This document shows, one piece after another, positions 22,329-31,022 of a stretch of DNA of 55,697 bases. Within the stretch, counting starts at the first letter, position 1. Each line of letters starts with the position of its first letter. A model generated the notes under the pieces. That model did no database searches. It saw only the letters and a list, made by a program, of their open reading frames with translations, and had not been told where the DNA came from. The position numbers and the translations under genes were made by a program. Location: assembly GCA_028277885.1 (NCBI GenBank), contig JANQFK010000014.1, positions 1 through 55,697 on the forward strand, written 5' to 3'. Source of the DNA: Myxococcota bacterium (GTDB lineage: Bacteria; Myxococcota_A; UBA9160; UBA6930).

Positions 22329-23291
22329 GTGGGCGAGATCCTGCGCATCAACCTGCTCTCCCCGATCACCCTCGCCTTCGCGCTGGGGGTCTTCGCCCGC
22401 CTGGTACGCAGCGAGTTCTCCCTGCCCCGGGACATCTACGCGGGGCTCGGGGTGTACCTGCTCTTCTCCCTGGGTCTGAAGGGAGGAGTCGAGCTCGCCC
22501 ACGCTCCGCTGGGCACGATCCTGGCTCCCGCGCTCCTCACCCTCGGCCTCGGCTGCCTGCGCCCCTTGACGAGCTACTGGGTGCTGCGGCGCCTCGGAGG
22601 GCTCGGCACCTCCGACGCCGCCGGCATCGGGGCGCACTACGGCTCGGTCTCGGCGGTGACCTTCATCGCCGCCGTGGCCTTCGTGGAGGCGATGGGGGCG
22701 CCCGCCGAGGGCTTCATGCCGACCCTCCTCGCCCTGCTCGAGAGCCCCGGCATCCACATCGCCCTGGCCCTCGGGTCGCTCAAGCTCGCCTCCAGCGAAA
22801 CCCCCACGTCCGAGGTGTTCCACGAGATCCTGACCGGACGCACCATGATCCTCCTCGTCGGGGGCCTGGTCGTGGGCTACAGCATGGCCCCCGAGGCGTG
22901 GGAGCAGGTCTCGCCCTTCTTCGAGGGACTCTTCAAGGGGGCCCTGGTGCTGTTCCTTCTGGAGATGGGTGTCGTGGCCGGAGAGCGGCTGGGGGACCTG
23001 CGCCGGGTCGGCCTCTTCCTGCTGGCGTTCGGGACCCTGATGCCCCTGGTCCACGGCGCCCTCGGCGTGGTGCTGGGCCACTGGGCCGGGCTCTCGGTCG
23101 GGGGCGCGACGGTGCTGGGCACCATGTCGGCCAGCGCTTCCTACATCGCGGCGCCGCCCGCGGTGCGCGTCACGCTGCCCGACGCCAACCCGACCCTCTC
23201 CCTCACCGCCTCCCTCGCGATCACCTTCCCCTTCAACCTGCTGGTGGGGATCCCCGTCTACTTCCAGCTCGCTCGCTGGATCGGGGGCTGA
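22329..23291 (+). CDS. sbtA: SbtA-like sodium-dependent bicarbonate transporter
   Basis: Inner-membrane permease of the SbtA family (Na+/HCO3- symport in cyanobacteria). The 320-residue product has about ten hydrophobic helices. Family-type segments include LLFSLGLKGGVEL, GIGAHYGSVSAVTFIAA and the later TMSASASYIAAPPAVR, with a charged cytoplasmic loop around residues 150-170. The GTG at 22329 follows a GAGGAGGAGGACGAGG ribosome site. The SbtB-like PII gene directly downstream makes the assignment much firmer than homology alone. Transport of bicarbonate is inferred; other small anions are possible in non-cyanobacterial members. Confidence 0.85.
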   Translation: MGEILRINLLSPITLAFALGVFARLVRSEFSLPRDIYAGLGVYLLFSLGLKGGVELAHAPLGTILAPALLTLGLGCLRPLTSYWVLRRLGGLGTSDAAGIGAHYGSVSAVTFIAAVAFVEAMGAPAEGFMPTLLALLESPGIHIALALGSLKLASSETPTSEVFHEILTGRTMILLVGGLVVGYSMAPEAWEQVSPFFEGLFKGALVLFLLEMGVVAGERLGDLRRVGLFLLAFGTLMPLVHGALGVVLGHWAGLSVGGATVLGTMSASASYIAAPPAVRVTLPDANPTLSLTASLAITFPFNLLVGIPVYFQLARWIGG

Positions 23292-23295
23292 GCCG

Positions 23296-23601
23296 GTGGC
23301 CCCGAAGCGCCTGCGGCTGGTCACGATCGTGGCCGAGACCATCCTCGAGGAGCGGATCACCCGCGAGCTGGTGGAGCTCGGCGCGACGGGGTTCACCGTG
23401 ACCGAGAGCCACGGGCGGGGATCGCGGGGCATGCGCACCGGCGACATCCCGGGAGACTCGGTGCGGATCGAGGTGGTCGTCGCCACCTCGGTGGCCGACG
23501 CCATCGTGGAGCGCCTCCGCGACGCCTACTTCCCCCACTACGCCGTCATCGCCTGGCTGACCGACGTGGACGTGGTCCGGGGCGAGAAGTACGTGCGCTG
23601 A
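23296..23601 (+). CDS. sbtB: SbtB-like PII-family signal protein
   Basis: A 101-residue PII-fold protein; in cyanobacteria SbtB binds adenine nucleotides including cAMP and gates SbtA. The sequence shows RLRLVTIVAETILEERITRE, the T-loop-region ESHGRGSRGMRTGDIPG, and SVRIEVVVATSVADAIVERL leading to the terminal strand. The C-terminal Cys-containing CGPxGC loop of many cyanobacterial SbtBs is absent, because the protein ends in RGEKYVR. It starts with GTG four bases after sbtA, so the pair is an operon. The stop is 45 bases from the convergent pectate-lyase-like gene. Confidence 0.85.
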   Translation: MAPKRLRLVTIVAETILEERITRELVELGATGFTVTESHGRGSRGMRTGDIPGDSVRIEVVVATSVADAIVERLRDAYFPHYAVIAWLTDVDVVRGEKYVR

Positions 23602-23646
23602 GCCCGCGAGGCCCGGGCGCCCGGCCTCCCGCCCACACGGGCCTCC

Positions 23647-25698
23647 TCACGGCGTCGCCACCCGGCCGATCCGCCGCCGCCGAAGCGCGAGCAGCGGCAG
23701 GAGCACCAGCGCCAGCTCGAAGCCGAGCCCGCAGGAGTCCTGCTCCGCCGCCCCCCAGGCCTGCTGGTTGCAGAAGGGGTCGTCGAGGTCGATCCAGCCG
23801 TCGCCGTCGTTGTCGTAGCCGTCGTTGCAGCTCGGCGACTCGGACGCGCTGGCCACGTTCTTGCAGCCGGGGTCCCCGCCGAAGTCGATCCCGCCGTCGC
23901 CGTCGTTGTCGATCCCGTCCTGGCACTCGGGCTGCGCCTGCTGGGGGTCGGTTCCGTTGAGGTACTCCTCGAGGTTGGTGTAGACGTCGCCGTCCGGATC
24001 CCCCGCGCTGTCGTCCGAGCCCAGGAGCAGGCCGTTCGCGCTCTCCCAGGAGTCCGCCATGCCGTCCTCGTCGAGGTCGAGCGGCGCCGAGCCCGTGGCC
24101 GGGGGCGGCCAGGGGTCGGTGCCGTAGTCCATGGGCGGGGCATCGACGAGCCCGCCGAGGTCCGGGTAGGCGGTGATCTCGCCGTTGGTGATCGTGTAGC
24201 CGCTCGCGTAGCCGACCACGCGGGCGTCCGTCGCGTCGCGCTGGGGGAGGGTGGCCCCCACGTTCGCCAGCAGGGCCGGGAGGTCGTCGGCAGGCCCGGC
24301 GACCACCGGGATCCCGCCGGACTGGGCGGCTCGGGCCAGGGAGAACAGGAACCTGCGCAGGTCGTACCAGATCCAGGACAGGTTCGGGCCGAAGTGTTCG
24401 CACCATGGCAGGTCCAGGTCGAGCAGGCTGAACGTGCCTCCGCGACACAGTGGGATGTCGGGGTGGTCGTCCCAGCTCCCCGTGGTGTTCCCAGGATCGC
24501 CGTCGGGATTCCAGAAGCGGTTGCCCTCCGAGAACAGCCGGAACGCCGGGTCCACGTCGCGATCGGACGGGTCGGAGGACTGGGAGGTGAACAAGCCGTC
24601 GGTGTCGTCGATCTCGAGGACGAGGTCCGGGATGAGCTGCGGGTTTGCGACGGAGTGCGGCCGATCGAAACGGTCCTCGGCGGTGCCGCCGATGGCGGCG
24701 TCGCCCGTCGCCTGGTGGAAGAAGTTGTTGCGGAAGTCGATCTGGACCGGATGGGCCGCCGTCTCGCCGGCGATGTTGCTGCCGAAGGTCGCGCCCTCGT
24801 AACCGAACCCGTAGACGAGGTTGTTGACGAACTCGAACGGGCCCGGTGCATCGACCCGGGGGTTGCGGCCCCGGTTCTGGGTGACGAGGTTGTGGTGGAA
24901 GGAGATGTTCTCGCCCCCCTGGAACAGCGTCGCCATGCTGTGCTCGAGCATCTTCTGGTGGACGCTCCGTGCGAGCCCTTCGGAGACGATCGAGTGCTGC
25001 ACGGTGACGTTGCGCACCGTGTCGGGGTTGGCGTTGGAGTCGAAGGAGCCCAGCACCTGGTCCACGGCCCAGCTCACCGAGACGTGGTCCACGATGGCGC
25101 GATCCGTGCCGTCGTTGAAGTTCAGGCCCTTGTGCTGGGAGAGCTCGCAGCCCGGGAAGAAGACCGGGTCCGGCGGAACGCTGGGCTCTCCGAGGGCCGC
25201 GGCGCAGGCGGGCCCGGGCCTGACCCGGATGTGGCGGATCACCACGTCGTTCGTGGCCACCACCAGCGTCGTGTCCGTGTTGGCGAGCCCGTCGGTGTCG
25301 GTCCCCTCGCGGTTCTTCAGGGTGATGCCATCGCCCAGGGCCGTCTGGCCGGCGATGGTGATGTAGGGGTTCAGGATCCGCAGGCCCCTCTTCAGCACGA
25401 TGGTGCCGCCCACCTCGAACACCACGGTCCGGGGGCCGGAGGCCTCCACGGCCCAGCGCAGCGTCTCGTCCTGCTGGGCGCCCGGCTCGGTGCAGTCGGC
25501 CGGGGGCCAGGCCTCGCCCGGAAGGTAGTCGCACAGGTTGCGGACGATGTAGACGGCGCCGCCGCGGCCCCCGGCCGCGGTGGCGCCGAAGCCCTTCGCG
25601 CCGGGGAAGGCCGGTGTGGCCGCGGTCGCGAAGCTCGCCGCCAGCAGCAGGGCCAGGCCGGGTGCCAGGTGGGTGAGAGGCTGGATCACGTTGCGCAC
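23647..25698 (-). CDS. Secreted pectate-lyase-like beta-helix protein with Ca-binding-type repeats and MYXO-CTERM-like tail
   Basis: An exported 683-residue protein. GTG at 25698 is chosen because GGGGAGGAG lies eight bases upstream and the signal peptide begins there; the frame is open further up without similarity. After the signal (to AATPAF) comes a PL1-type pectate-lyase block: FPGAKGFGATAAGGRGG, VVFEVGGTIVL, a long parallel-beta-helix stretch, and VDHVSVSWAVDQ. Near the C-terminus are Asp-rich stretches of Ca-binding type (DPDGDVYTNLEEYLNGTDP, DGIDNDGDGGIDFGGDPGC, DGYDNDGDGWIDLDDPFC). The end is CGLGFELALVLLPLLALRRRR, a Cys-TM-Arg sorting tail like MYXO-CTERM. The substrate is probably an acidic polysaccharide, which is inference. 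Confidence 0.82.
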   Translation of the reverse strand: MRNVIQPLTHLAPGLALLLAASFATAATPAFPGAKGFGATAAGGRGGAVYIVRNLCDYLPGEAWPPADCTEPGAQQDETLRWAVEASGPRTVVFEVGGTIVLKRGLRILNPYITIAGQTALGDGITLKNREGTDTDGLANTDTTLVVATNDVVIRHIRVRPGPACAAALGEPSVPPDPVFFPGCELSQHKGLNFNDGTDRAIVDHVSVSWAVDQVLGSFDSNANPDTVRNVTVQHSIVSEGLARSVHQKMLEHSMATLFQGGENISFHHNLVTQNRGRNPRVDAPGPFEFVNNLVYGFGYEGATFGSNIAGETAAHPVQIDFRNNFFHQATGDAAIGGTAEDRFDRPHSVANPQLIPDLVLEIDDTDGLFTSQSSDPSDRDVDPAFRLFSEGNRFWNPDGDPGNTTGSWDDHPDIPLCRGGTFSLLDLDLPWCEHFGPNLSWIWYDLRRFLFSLARAAQSGGIPVVAGPADDLPALLANVGATLPQRDATDARVVGYASGYTITNGEITAYPDLGGLVDAPPMDYGTDPWPPPATGSAPLDLDEDGMADSWESANGLLLGSDDSAGDPDGDVYTNLEEYLNGTDPQQAQPECQDGIDNDGDGGIDFGGDPGCKNVASASESPSCNDGYDNDGDGWIDLDDPFCNQQAWGAAEQDSCGLGFELALVLLPLLALRRRRIGRVATP

Positions 25699-25782
25699 GG
25701 TCGATTCTCCTCCCCGTCTTCGCGTTCGAGTGTTGGACGGGACCGCGGGGCTCGCAAGGACCAATTCGATGGGAGACATGCA

Positions 25783-25811
25783 ACCGACGTCGGTGTGAAG
25801 TAGCTCACACC
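25783..25811. promoter_or_regulatory. Crp-type palindrome overlapping a second palindrome in a divergent promoter region
   Basis: GGTGTGA-AGTAGC-TCACACC (25792-25811) contains TGTGA-N6-TCACA, the Crp/Fnr-family half-site arrangement. It overlaps a separate perfect 12-base palindrome ACCGACGTCGGT (25783-25794). The pair lies 36 bases before the HDOD start and about 90 bases before the oppositely oriented pectate-lyase-like gene, so one regulator could control both. A Crp-like regulator is inferred; none is encoded in the window. Confidence 0.6.
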
Positions 25812-25846
25812 TCGGCCGTCCGGTCCGGCATCGTGGGTAGGGGGTT

Positions 25847-26899
25847 GTGCGTATCAAGCGTTGGCTTTCTTCGGCCGTAGGGGGTCTGCGGGAGGGCCTG
25901 GCGTTGGGGCAGGAGAAGGAGCCGGAAGGCGAGGCGCGGGGGGAGGGGGATCCGGTTCCGGAGTCCGGGGACACCCGGGTTGCGGACCCGAAGGACCCGC
26001 TGCTGACGGCGACGCTGGCGCTGCTTCGCGAGCGGATCGAGCGCTACCCCGAGGAGGCGCGGCTGCTGGCGTGGATGCAGCCGGGGCTCGAGCGGGGGGA
26101 GCTGTGCCTGCCGGTGGTGCGCGGCGCCGTCATGCGGGTGCTCGAGCTGATGCACTCGGACGAGGTGGACCTGGGCTCGCTCAGCCTGGCCGTGGAGGCG
26201 GACCCGTCCCTCGCCACCAAGGTGGTGGGCGTGGCGAACTCCGCCTTCTTCCGGGGCAGCGAGGCGGCCCTCGCCGTGCGGCCGGCGCTGCTGCGCATGG
26301 GGCTCCGGGAGTCGCGCGCGGTGGTGGCCGCGGTGGCGCTGCGCAGCACGGTCTTCTCGCTGCCCGGCTTCACCGAGCGCGCCGAGGCCCTCTGGCGCCA
26401 CTCGGCCCTCACGGGGCTGGCCTGCCAGGCGCTCCTCGAGGACCACTCGCCCTGGGACGACAGTGGCTTCCTGCTGGGGCTCGTCCACGACGTGGGCCGG
26501 CTCGTGGTGCTCGCGAGCGCGGCCGAGCTGCGCGAGGGCCGCGGGCGCGCGGCCCGGCTCTCCGACGAGGCGGTGGAGTCGGCCATGGAGGCCCTGCACG
26601 CCGAGCTCGGTGCCCTCGTGGCCCACGCCTGGGGCTTTCCGAAGGTCGTGGTGGAGGCGGTGCGCGACCACCACCGGCCCGAGGCCAGCCGGGACCTCGA
26701 CAACGTGCTGGCCTTCGGGCTCTACGCCGCGGACACCATCGCGAACCTCCACGAGCGCGGCTGGCGCCCGGGGAGCTGCCCGGAGAACGACGCGCTGGTG
26801 CGCGACCTGCTCGAGCCCCTCGGCATCGACCTGCCGCGCTGCGAGAAGCTGCTGGCCGGCATCGAGGGCGGCTTCGCGGCCCTCGCCTCCCTGGTCTGA
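25847..26899 (+). CDS. HDOD-domain signalling protein
   Basis: HDOD domains are HD-phosphohydrolase relatives, usually without metal-dependent activity, found in c-di-GMP, chemotaxis and stress signalling. The 350-residue protein has a ~50-residue charged lead, then an HDOD core (about 80-320). Landmarks are LPVVRGAVMRVLELMHSDEV, VEADPSLATKVVGVANSAFF, LLGLVHDVGRLVVL and a later AHAWGFPKVVVEAVRDHH. The GTG at 25847 has AGGGGG upstream; a Crp-type palindrome lies 36 bases before it. No attached effector domain is visible. Confidence 0.85.
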   Translation: MRIKRWLSSAVGGLREGLALGQEKEPEGEARGEGDPVPESGDTRVADPKDPLLTATLALLRERIERYPEEARLLAWMQPGLERGELCLPVVRGAVMRVLELMHSDEVDLGSLSLAVEADPSLATKVVGVANSAFFRGSEAALAVRPALLRMGLRESRAVVAAVALRSTVFSLPGFTERAEALWRHSALTGLACQALLEDHSPWDDSGFLLGLVHDVGRLVVLASAAELREGRGRAARLSDEAVESAMEALHAELGALVAHAWGFPKVVVEAVRDHHRPEASRDLDNVLAFGLYAADTIANLHERGWRPGSCPENDALVRDLLEPLGIDLPRCEKLLAGIEGGFAALASLV

Positions 26900-26917
26900 G
26901 AGCCGGGCGAGGCCGCC

Positions 26918-28285
26918 TCACGACGGGGTGGCGTCGCCGGCCTCGCCGTCGGCGCCCGCGATGGCGGGAGCGGGGGACGCCACCCGGGGCGCGTCGTCGC
27001 TGATCGCCTCGAGCTCGCGCCGGGTCGTCTCGGGGAAGAACAGCAGCACCAGGGCGCCCGCCGCCACGGCCACCGCCAGGATCGTGGTGTAGTAGGTGAA
27101 CTCGCCCTCGCCCTGGGTGACCCCCCACAGCACGAACAGCCCGAGGGCGGCCCCGGTGGCGTCGAGGATCGCGAACAGGCCCGACGCCGAGGCCCGCTGG
27201 GCGGTGGGGAAGAGCTCCGTGGCGAGGGTGCGCAGGATGACCCGCCCGCCGCTCGAGGCGAAGACGATCCCGACCCACATCACGGGAAGCACCCAGCCCG
27301 AGCTGTTGTAGAAGACGCCGACCCAGATCGGGAACGAGCCCAGCAGCACCATGCCCACGGCGCGCCGGCCGAAGACGTCGCCGAGGCGCCCGGCGGCCAC
27401 GTTGCCGATGATGCCCAGGCCGCCGCCCAGGATTCCCATGGCGGCGTACTGGCCCGGCGACCAGCCCAGCACGTCCTGGGTGTAGTAGCCGGTGAACTGG
27501 AAGGCGGAGATGAGCCCCACGGCGGGCAGGAAGCCCGCCAGGGCGATGCCCAGGGCGCGGCCCGGATTGTGACGCGCCACCTCGCGCAGCGGCCGGATCG
27601 CCTCGGCGAAGCCGCCGCCCGTGGCGTGGTCGGCGCGCCGCGCGGCGTTCTCGTGGTAGCGCGCGGTCTCGGTGACCTTGCGCCGGAACACCGGCAGCAG
27701 CAGCACGGGCAGGATCCCCAGCACGTAGAGCGCGCGCCAGCCGCCCGGCAGGACCTCCACCTGGGAGTAGAGCAGCATGCCGAGGCCGTGGCCCGAGGCG
27801 CCCAGCGCGCCCAGCATGCCGATCCCCCAGCCCCGGTGGTTCGCGGGGAACTCCTCGGCGACGATCACGAAGGCCACCGCCGAGCCGGTGATGAAGAAGG
27901 TCCGGGTCAGCATCTGGAGCACGACGAACTGGGTCGGGGTCTGGCTGAAGGCGCTCAGGAAGGTGAAGACGCCCGTGCACACCACCGTCGTGAGGAACAC
28001 CCGGCGCCGGCCGAGCCGGTCGGCCAGCGGGATCACCAGGAAGGCGGGCAGGGCGCCCAGCCGGATGATGCCCAGGTAGAGCCCGAACTGGGTCTCCTGC
28101 ATGCCGAGGTCCGCGGCGATGCGGTGCAGCGCCGAGGTCAGCATGGCGAGGTCGTACTCCTCGAAGAAGAGCGCCAGCGCGATGGCGCCGAGCAGGGAGA
28201 GGTTGCGGCTCTCGACGCCGGCGGGAACCCGGCCCAGGAAGGGCGGGATCCACCAGGGCTGGCGGGGGCGCGGGGCCTCGCTCAT
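26918..28285 (-). CDS. Major facilitator superfamily transporter
   Basis: A 455-residue permease with about 12 hydrophobic helices. Family signatures are the loop 2-3 motif PLADRLGRRRVF and the repeat loop GRLGDVFGRRAVG, plus the PETTRRELEAIS tail common in the sugar/aromatic-acid porter groups. The FFEEYDLAMLTSALHRIAADL stretch near the start resembles the acidic first helix of the aromatic acid:H+ symporter/sugar porter branch. The ATG at 28285 overlaps the WS/DGAT stop as ATGA, so the two are coupled. The substrate is unknown; a lipid- or acid-related compound is a guess from the neighbour. Confidence 0.85.
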   Translation of the reverse strand: MSEAPRPRQPWWIPPFLGRVPAGVESRNLSLLGAIALALFFEEYDLAMLTSALHRIAADLGMQETQFGLYLGIIRLGALPAFLVIPLADRLGRRRVFLTTVVCTGVFTFLSAFSQTPTQFVVLQMLTRTFFITGSAVAFVIVAEEFPANHRGWGIGMLGALGASGHGLGMLLYSQVEVLPGGWRALYVLGILPVLLLPVFRRKVTETARYHENAARRADHATGGGFAEAIRPLREVARHNPGRALGIALAGFLPAVGLISAFQFTGYYTQDVLGWSPGQYAAMGILGGGLGIIGNVAAGRLGDVFGRRAVGMVLLGSFPIWVGVFYNSSGWVLPVMWVGIVFASSGGRVILRTLATELFPTAQRASASGLFAILDATGAALGLFVLWGVTQGEGEFTYYTTILAVAVAAGALVLLFFPETTRRELEAISDDAPRVASPAPAIAGADGEAGDATPS

Positions 28286-29688
28286 GCCACCGCCAGCACT
28301 TCGGCGAGGCCCTGGTCGAGGCAGCCGCGGAAGCGCTCCGGGTCGGGGACCGCGGCGGGGTCGGTGTTGACCCCCAGCCCGCAGCTCCCCCGGTAGCTGA
28401 AGAGGGTGATGTTGGCCGCGGCGCCCGAGAGCGGCCCGAAGCCGAAGATCGCCTCCATCAACGCCCCGCTGGCGTAGACGTCCATGGGCGGGCCGGGCAC
28501 GTTGCTGGTGATGAAGTCCACGCCCTTGAGCATGCTGCCGAACACCTGGCTGGTGACCGCGGCGGGGAAGCGGTTCAGCAGCGAGGCGATCTCGTCCACC
28601 AGCGGGAGCGCGGGCTCCGAGCGCTGCTGTCGTACCAGCGCGCCGATGCGCTGCATGCGCTCGAGGGGGTCGAGGATCTGCATGGGCACCTCGAAGCGCG
28701 CGGGCACGAACTGGTTGCCGGCGTGGTGGCCCTTCTCGTCGCCGCGCACGTTGATCGGCATCGTCATGCGGAGCTTCTCGACGGCCACGTCGTGGTGCTC
28801 GTGGTAGCGGCGCAGGCCCTCGGCGACGCCGGCCACGAAGGCGTCGTTGACCCGTCCGCCGGCCTTGCGGGCGGCGGAGCGCAGGCCGGCCAGGGGCACC
28901 TCGAGGACGTCCAGGTGAACCCGGGTGGACCGCTCCTTCATCAGCGGGCTGAGCGGCGCCGAGACGGGCTGGAGCAGCCGGCTCACCGAGGCCAGGGCGT
29001 CGGTGAGCTCGCGGCCCGCCGCCAGGGGGTCCCGGATGGCCTCGGGAAGCGTCTCGCGCAGGGTCTCGACGACGCCGAGGGCGCGACCCACCTGCTTGCG
29101 CCGCTCGTAGCCCAGGGCGTCGAGGAAGCGTCCCGCGAGCCCGGTGTAACGGGGCTCCGGGAGCGGCGGCATCGGCTTGACGGTGCGGGTGGGGTCCGGG
29201 GTGCGCCAGGTCTCCACCAGCTCGGATGTCATCTGCACCAGCCCGACGCCGTCCGAGATGGCGTGGTGGATCTTGATGATCAGCGCGGCGCGTCCCTCGG
29301 CGAGGCCCTCCACCACGACGAGCTCCCAGAGCGGGCGGTCGCGGTCGAAGCCCTGCATCGCGAGGGGCTGGGCGAAGTCGAGCAGCTCGCGGCGGGTGCC
29401 CTCGCCCGAGAGCCCCACCCGCCGCACGTGGAAGTCGAGGTCGAAGTCCGGGTCCACCTCCCAGCGGGGCGGGGCGATGGAGAGCGGGTTCTGGGCGACG
29501 CGCTGGCGCAGGCGCGGGATCAGCCGGGTGGCGCGCTCCACGCGCTCGGCGAAGCGGGCCGGGTCCGGGGGCCGGTCGAGCAGCCACAGGCCCACGATGG
29601 TGGAGCGGAGCTTGGGGTCGCGCTCGATGTTCCAGAGCAGCGCATCGCTGTCGCTCATGCGGTCGTCGAAGACGACTTCCGTCCCCAT
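28282..29688 (-). CDS. Wax ester synthase / diacylglycerol acyltransferase (WS/DGAT family)
   Basis: Transfers an acyl group from acyl-CoA to a long alcohol or diacylglycerol, making wax esters or triacylglycerol stores. The 468-residue protein has the catalytic HHAISDG (HHxxxDG) about one third in. The usual conserved segments NDAFVAGVAEGLRRYHE and ITSNVPGPPMDVYASGA are also present. It is membrane-associated in known bacteria. The start is ATG with weak spacing to a GGGG stretch. It heads the coupled WS/DGAT-MFS pair and diverges from the CoA-transferase across 110 bases. Confidence 0.88.
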   Translation of the reverse strand: MGTEVVFDDRMSDSDALLWNIERDPKLRSTIVGLWLLDRPPDPARFAERVERATRLIPRLRQRVAQNPLSIAPPRWEVDPDFDLDFHVRRVGLSGEGTRRELLDFAQPLAMQGFDRDRPLWELVVVEGLAEGRAALIIKIHHAISDGVGLVQMTSELVETWRTPDPTRTVKPMPPLPEPRYTGLAGRFLDALGYERRKQVGRALGVVETLRETLPEAIRDPLAAGRELTDALASVSRLLQPVSAPLSPLMKERSTRVHLDVLEVPLAGLRSAARKAGGRVNDAFVAGVAEGLRRYHEHHDVAVEKLRMTMPINVRGDEKGHHAGNQFVPARFEVPMQILDPLERMQRIGALVRQQRSEPALPLVDEIASLLNRFPAAVTSQVFGSMLKGVDFITSNVPGPPMDVYASGALMEAIFGFGPLSGAAANITLFSYRGSCGLGVNTDPAAVPDPERFRGCLDQGLAEVLAVA

Positions 29689-29798
29689 GGGTTCCCCGGT
29701 CCTCCGCCGCCCCCGACCTCACAGGATACCTCTCCCGGCCCGGCCGGCTTGCGCCCCGCAGCCGGCCGCAGCAGGATTGATGCCTGGAGGAGGCGCCC

Positions 29799-31022
29799 GT
29801 GACACAGCCCGCCAAGCCCCTGGACGGAATGCGCGTGGTCGAGGTGGCCCACTACGTGGCCGTGCCGGCGGCGGGAGCGCTGCTGGCGGACCTCGGCGCC
29901 GACGTGGTGAAGGTGGAGCTGCCGCCCAAGGGCGAGCTGTACCGGCGCAGCCGGCCGCTCTTCACGGGCTACAAGAGCGAGTTCCCCGAGGGTCCGGGCT
30001 TCCACCTCGACAACCGCGGCAAGCGCTCCATCGTGCTCGACCTGACCCGGCCCGAGGCGCGGGACGTGGTGCTGCGCCTCGCCGACCGCGCCGACGTGCT
30101 CATCACCAACCTGCTGCCCGCGCGGCGGCGCAAGTACGGCCTCGACCACGAGAGCCTGCTCGAGCGCCACCCCCGCCTCGTGGTGGGCGCGATCAACGGC
30201 TACGGGACCGGGGGCGACCAGGCCGACGAGCCGGCCTTCGACTACTCGGCCTACTGGGCCCGCACGGGCATGATGGACCTGCTGCGCGACGAGGGCGTTC
30301 CGCCCTCCATGCTGCGCCCCGGGGTGGGGGACCACGCCGCGGCCTCGAACCTGGTGTGCGGCATCCTCGCCGCCCTGCGCCTGCGCGACGGCGACGGCCG
30401 CGGCCGCTACGTCGAGGTGTCGCTGCTCCAGACCGGCTTCCACGTGCTCGGCTGCGATACCGCCATGGCGCTGGTGACCGGCGAGCCGATCCACCGGCAC
30501 GACCGCAAGCGCGCCCAGAACCCGCTCTGGAACAGCTACCCGGTGGCCGACGACCGCTGGATCATGCTGGTGATGATCAACCCCGAGCCCTACTGGCCGC
30601 GCATCTGCGACGCCATCGGGAAGCCCGAGTGGGTGACCGACGAGCGCTTCGCGGACGGCTTCGCCCGGGCGGCCAACGCCGAGCAGCTGATCGCCGAGCT
30701 CGAGGCGGTGTTCCTCGGCCGCAGCCTCGCCGAGTGGCGGCCGGTGCTCGACGGCGCCGGGCTGATCTGGTCCCCGGTCCAGACCCTCCCCGAGGCGATC
30801 CGGGATCCCCAGGCCCGGGCCATGGGCTACTTCGCCGAGCTCGAGCACCCGGAGGCGGGCCGCTTCGAGATCCCCGGTGGCCCCCCCTTCCGGATCCAGG
30901 GCCACGACCTCGGCGCCCGCAGCCCGGCCTCCGCGGCCGGCGCCGACGCCGCCGAGATCCTGCGCGAGGCCGGCCTCGACCTCGACGAGACCGAGATCGC
31001 CCGCCTCGCCGGCGGGGGCTGA
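29799..31022 (+). CDS. CaiB/BaiF family (class III) CoA-transferase
   Basis: Moves CoA between carboxylic acids through an aspartyl-CoA intermediate. The 407-residue protein shows the family start RVVEVAHYVAVPAAGALLAD, LGADVVKVE, NRGKRSIVLDL and VVGAINGYG. The catalytic Asp is in FDYSAYWARTG, and GVGDHAAASNLVCGILAALR follows. The specific acyl donor cannot be read. The WS/DGAT, SDR and P450 genes nearby suggest fatty-acid, bile-acid-like or terpenoid degradation. The GTG at 29799 has GGAGGAGG upstream. Confidence 0.9.
   Translation: MTQPAKPLDGMRVVEVAHYVAVPAAGALLADLGADVVKVELPPKGELYRRSRPLFTGYKSEFPEGPGFHLDNRGKRSIVLDLTRPEARDVVLRLADRADVLITNLLPARRRKYGLDHESLLERHPRLVVGAINGYGTGGDQADEPAFDYSAYWARTGMMDLLRDEGVPPSMLRPGVGDHAAASNLVCGILAALRLRDGDGRGRYVEVSLLQTGFHVLGCDTAMALVTGEPIHRHDRKRAQNPLWNSYPVADDRWIMLVMINPEPYWPRICDAIGKPEWVTDERFADGFARAANAEQLIAELEAVFLGRSLAEWRPVLDGAGLIWSPVQTLPEAIRDPQARAMGYFAELEHPEAGRFEIPGGPPFRIQGHDLGARSPASAAGADAAEILREAGLDLDETEIARLAGGG

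Noticed and set aside
22258..22479. A 73-codon plus-strand frame before sbtA
   Set aside because: It overlaps the sbtA start in another frame and its product is Ser/Pro/Arg-rich without similarity.
22156..23601. A genomic island inserted at the tRNA-Arg 3' end
   Set aside because: No integrase and no repeated tRNA 3' end (attachment site) were found downstream, and the base composition matches the neighbours.
25699..25974. A 92-residue N-terminal extension of the pectate-lyase-like protein
   Set aside because: The signal peptide and ribosome site begin at the GTG at 25698. The extension is Ser/Pro/Arg-rich and overlaps the Crp-type site and the HDOD start.
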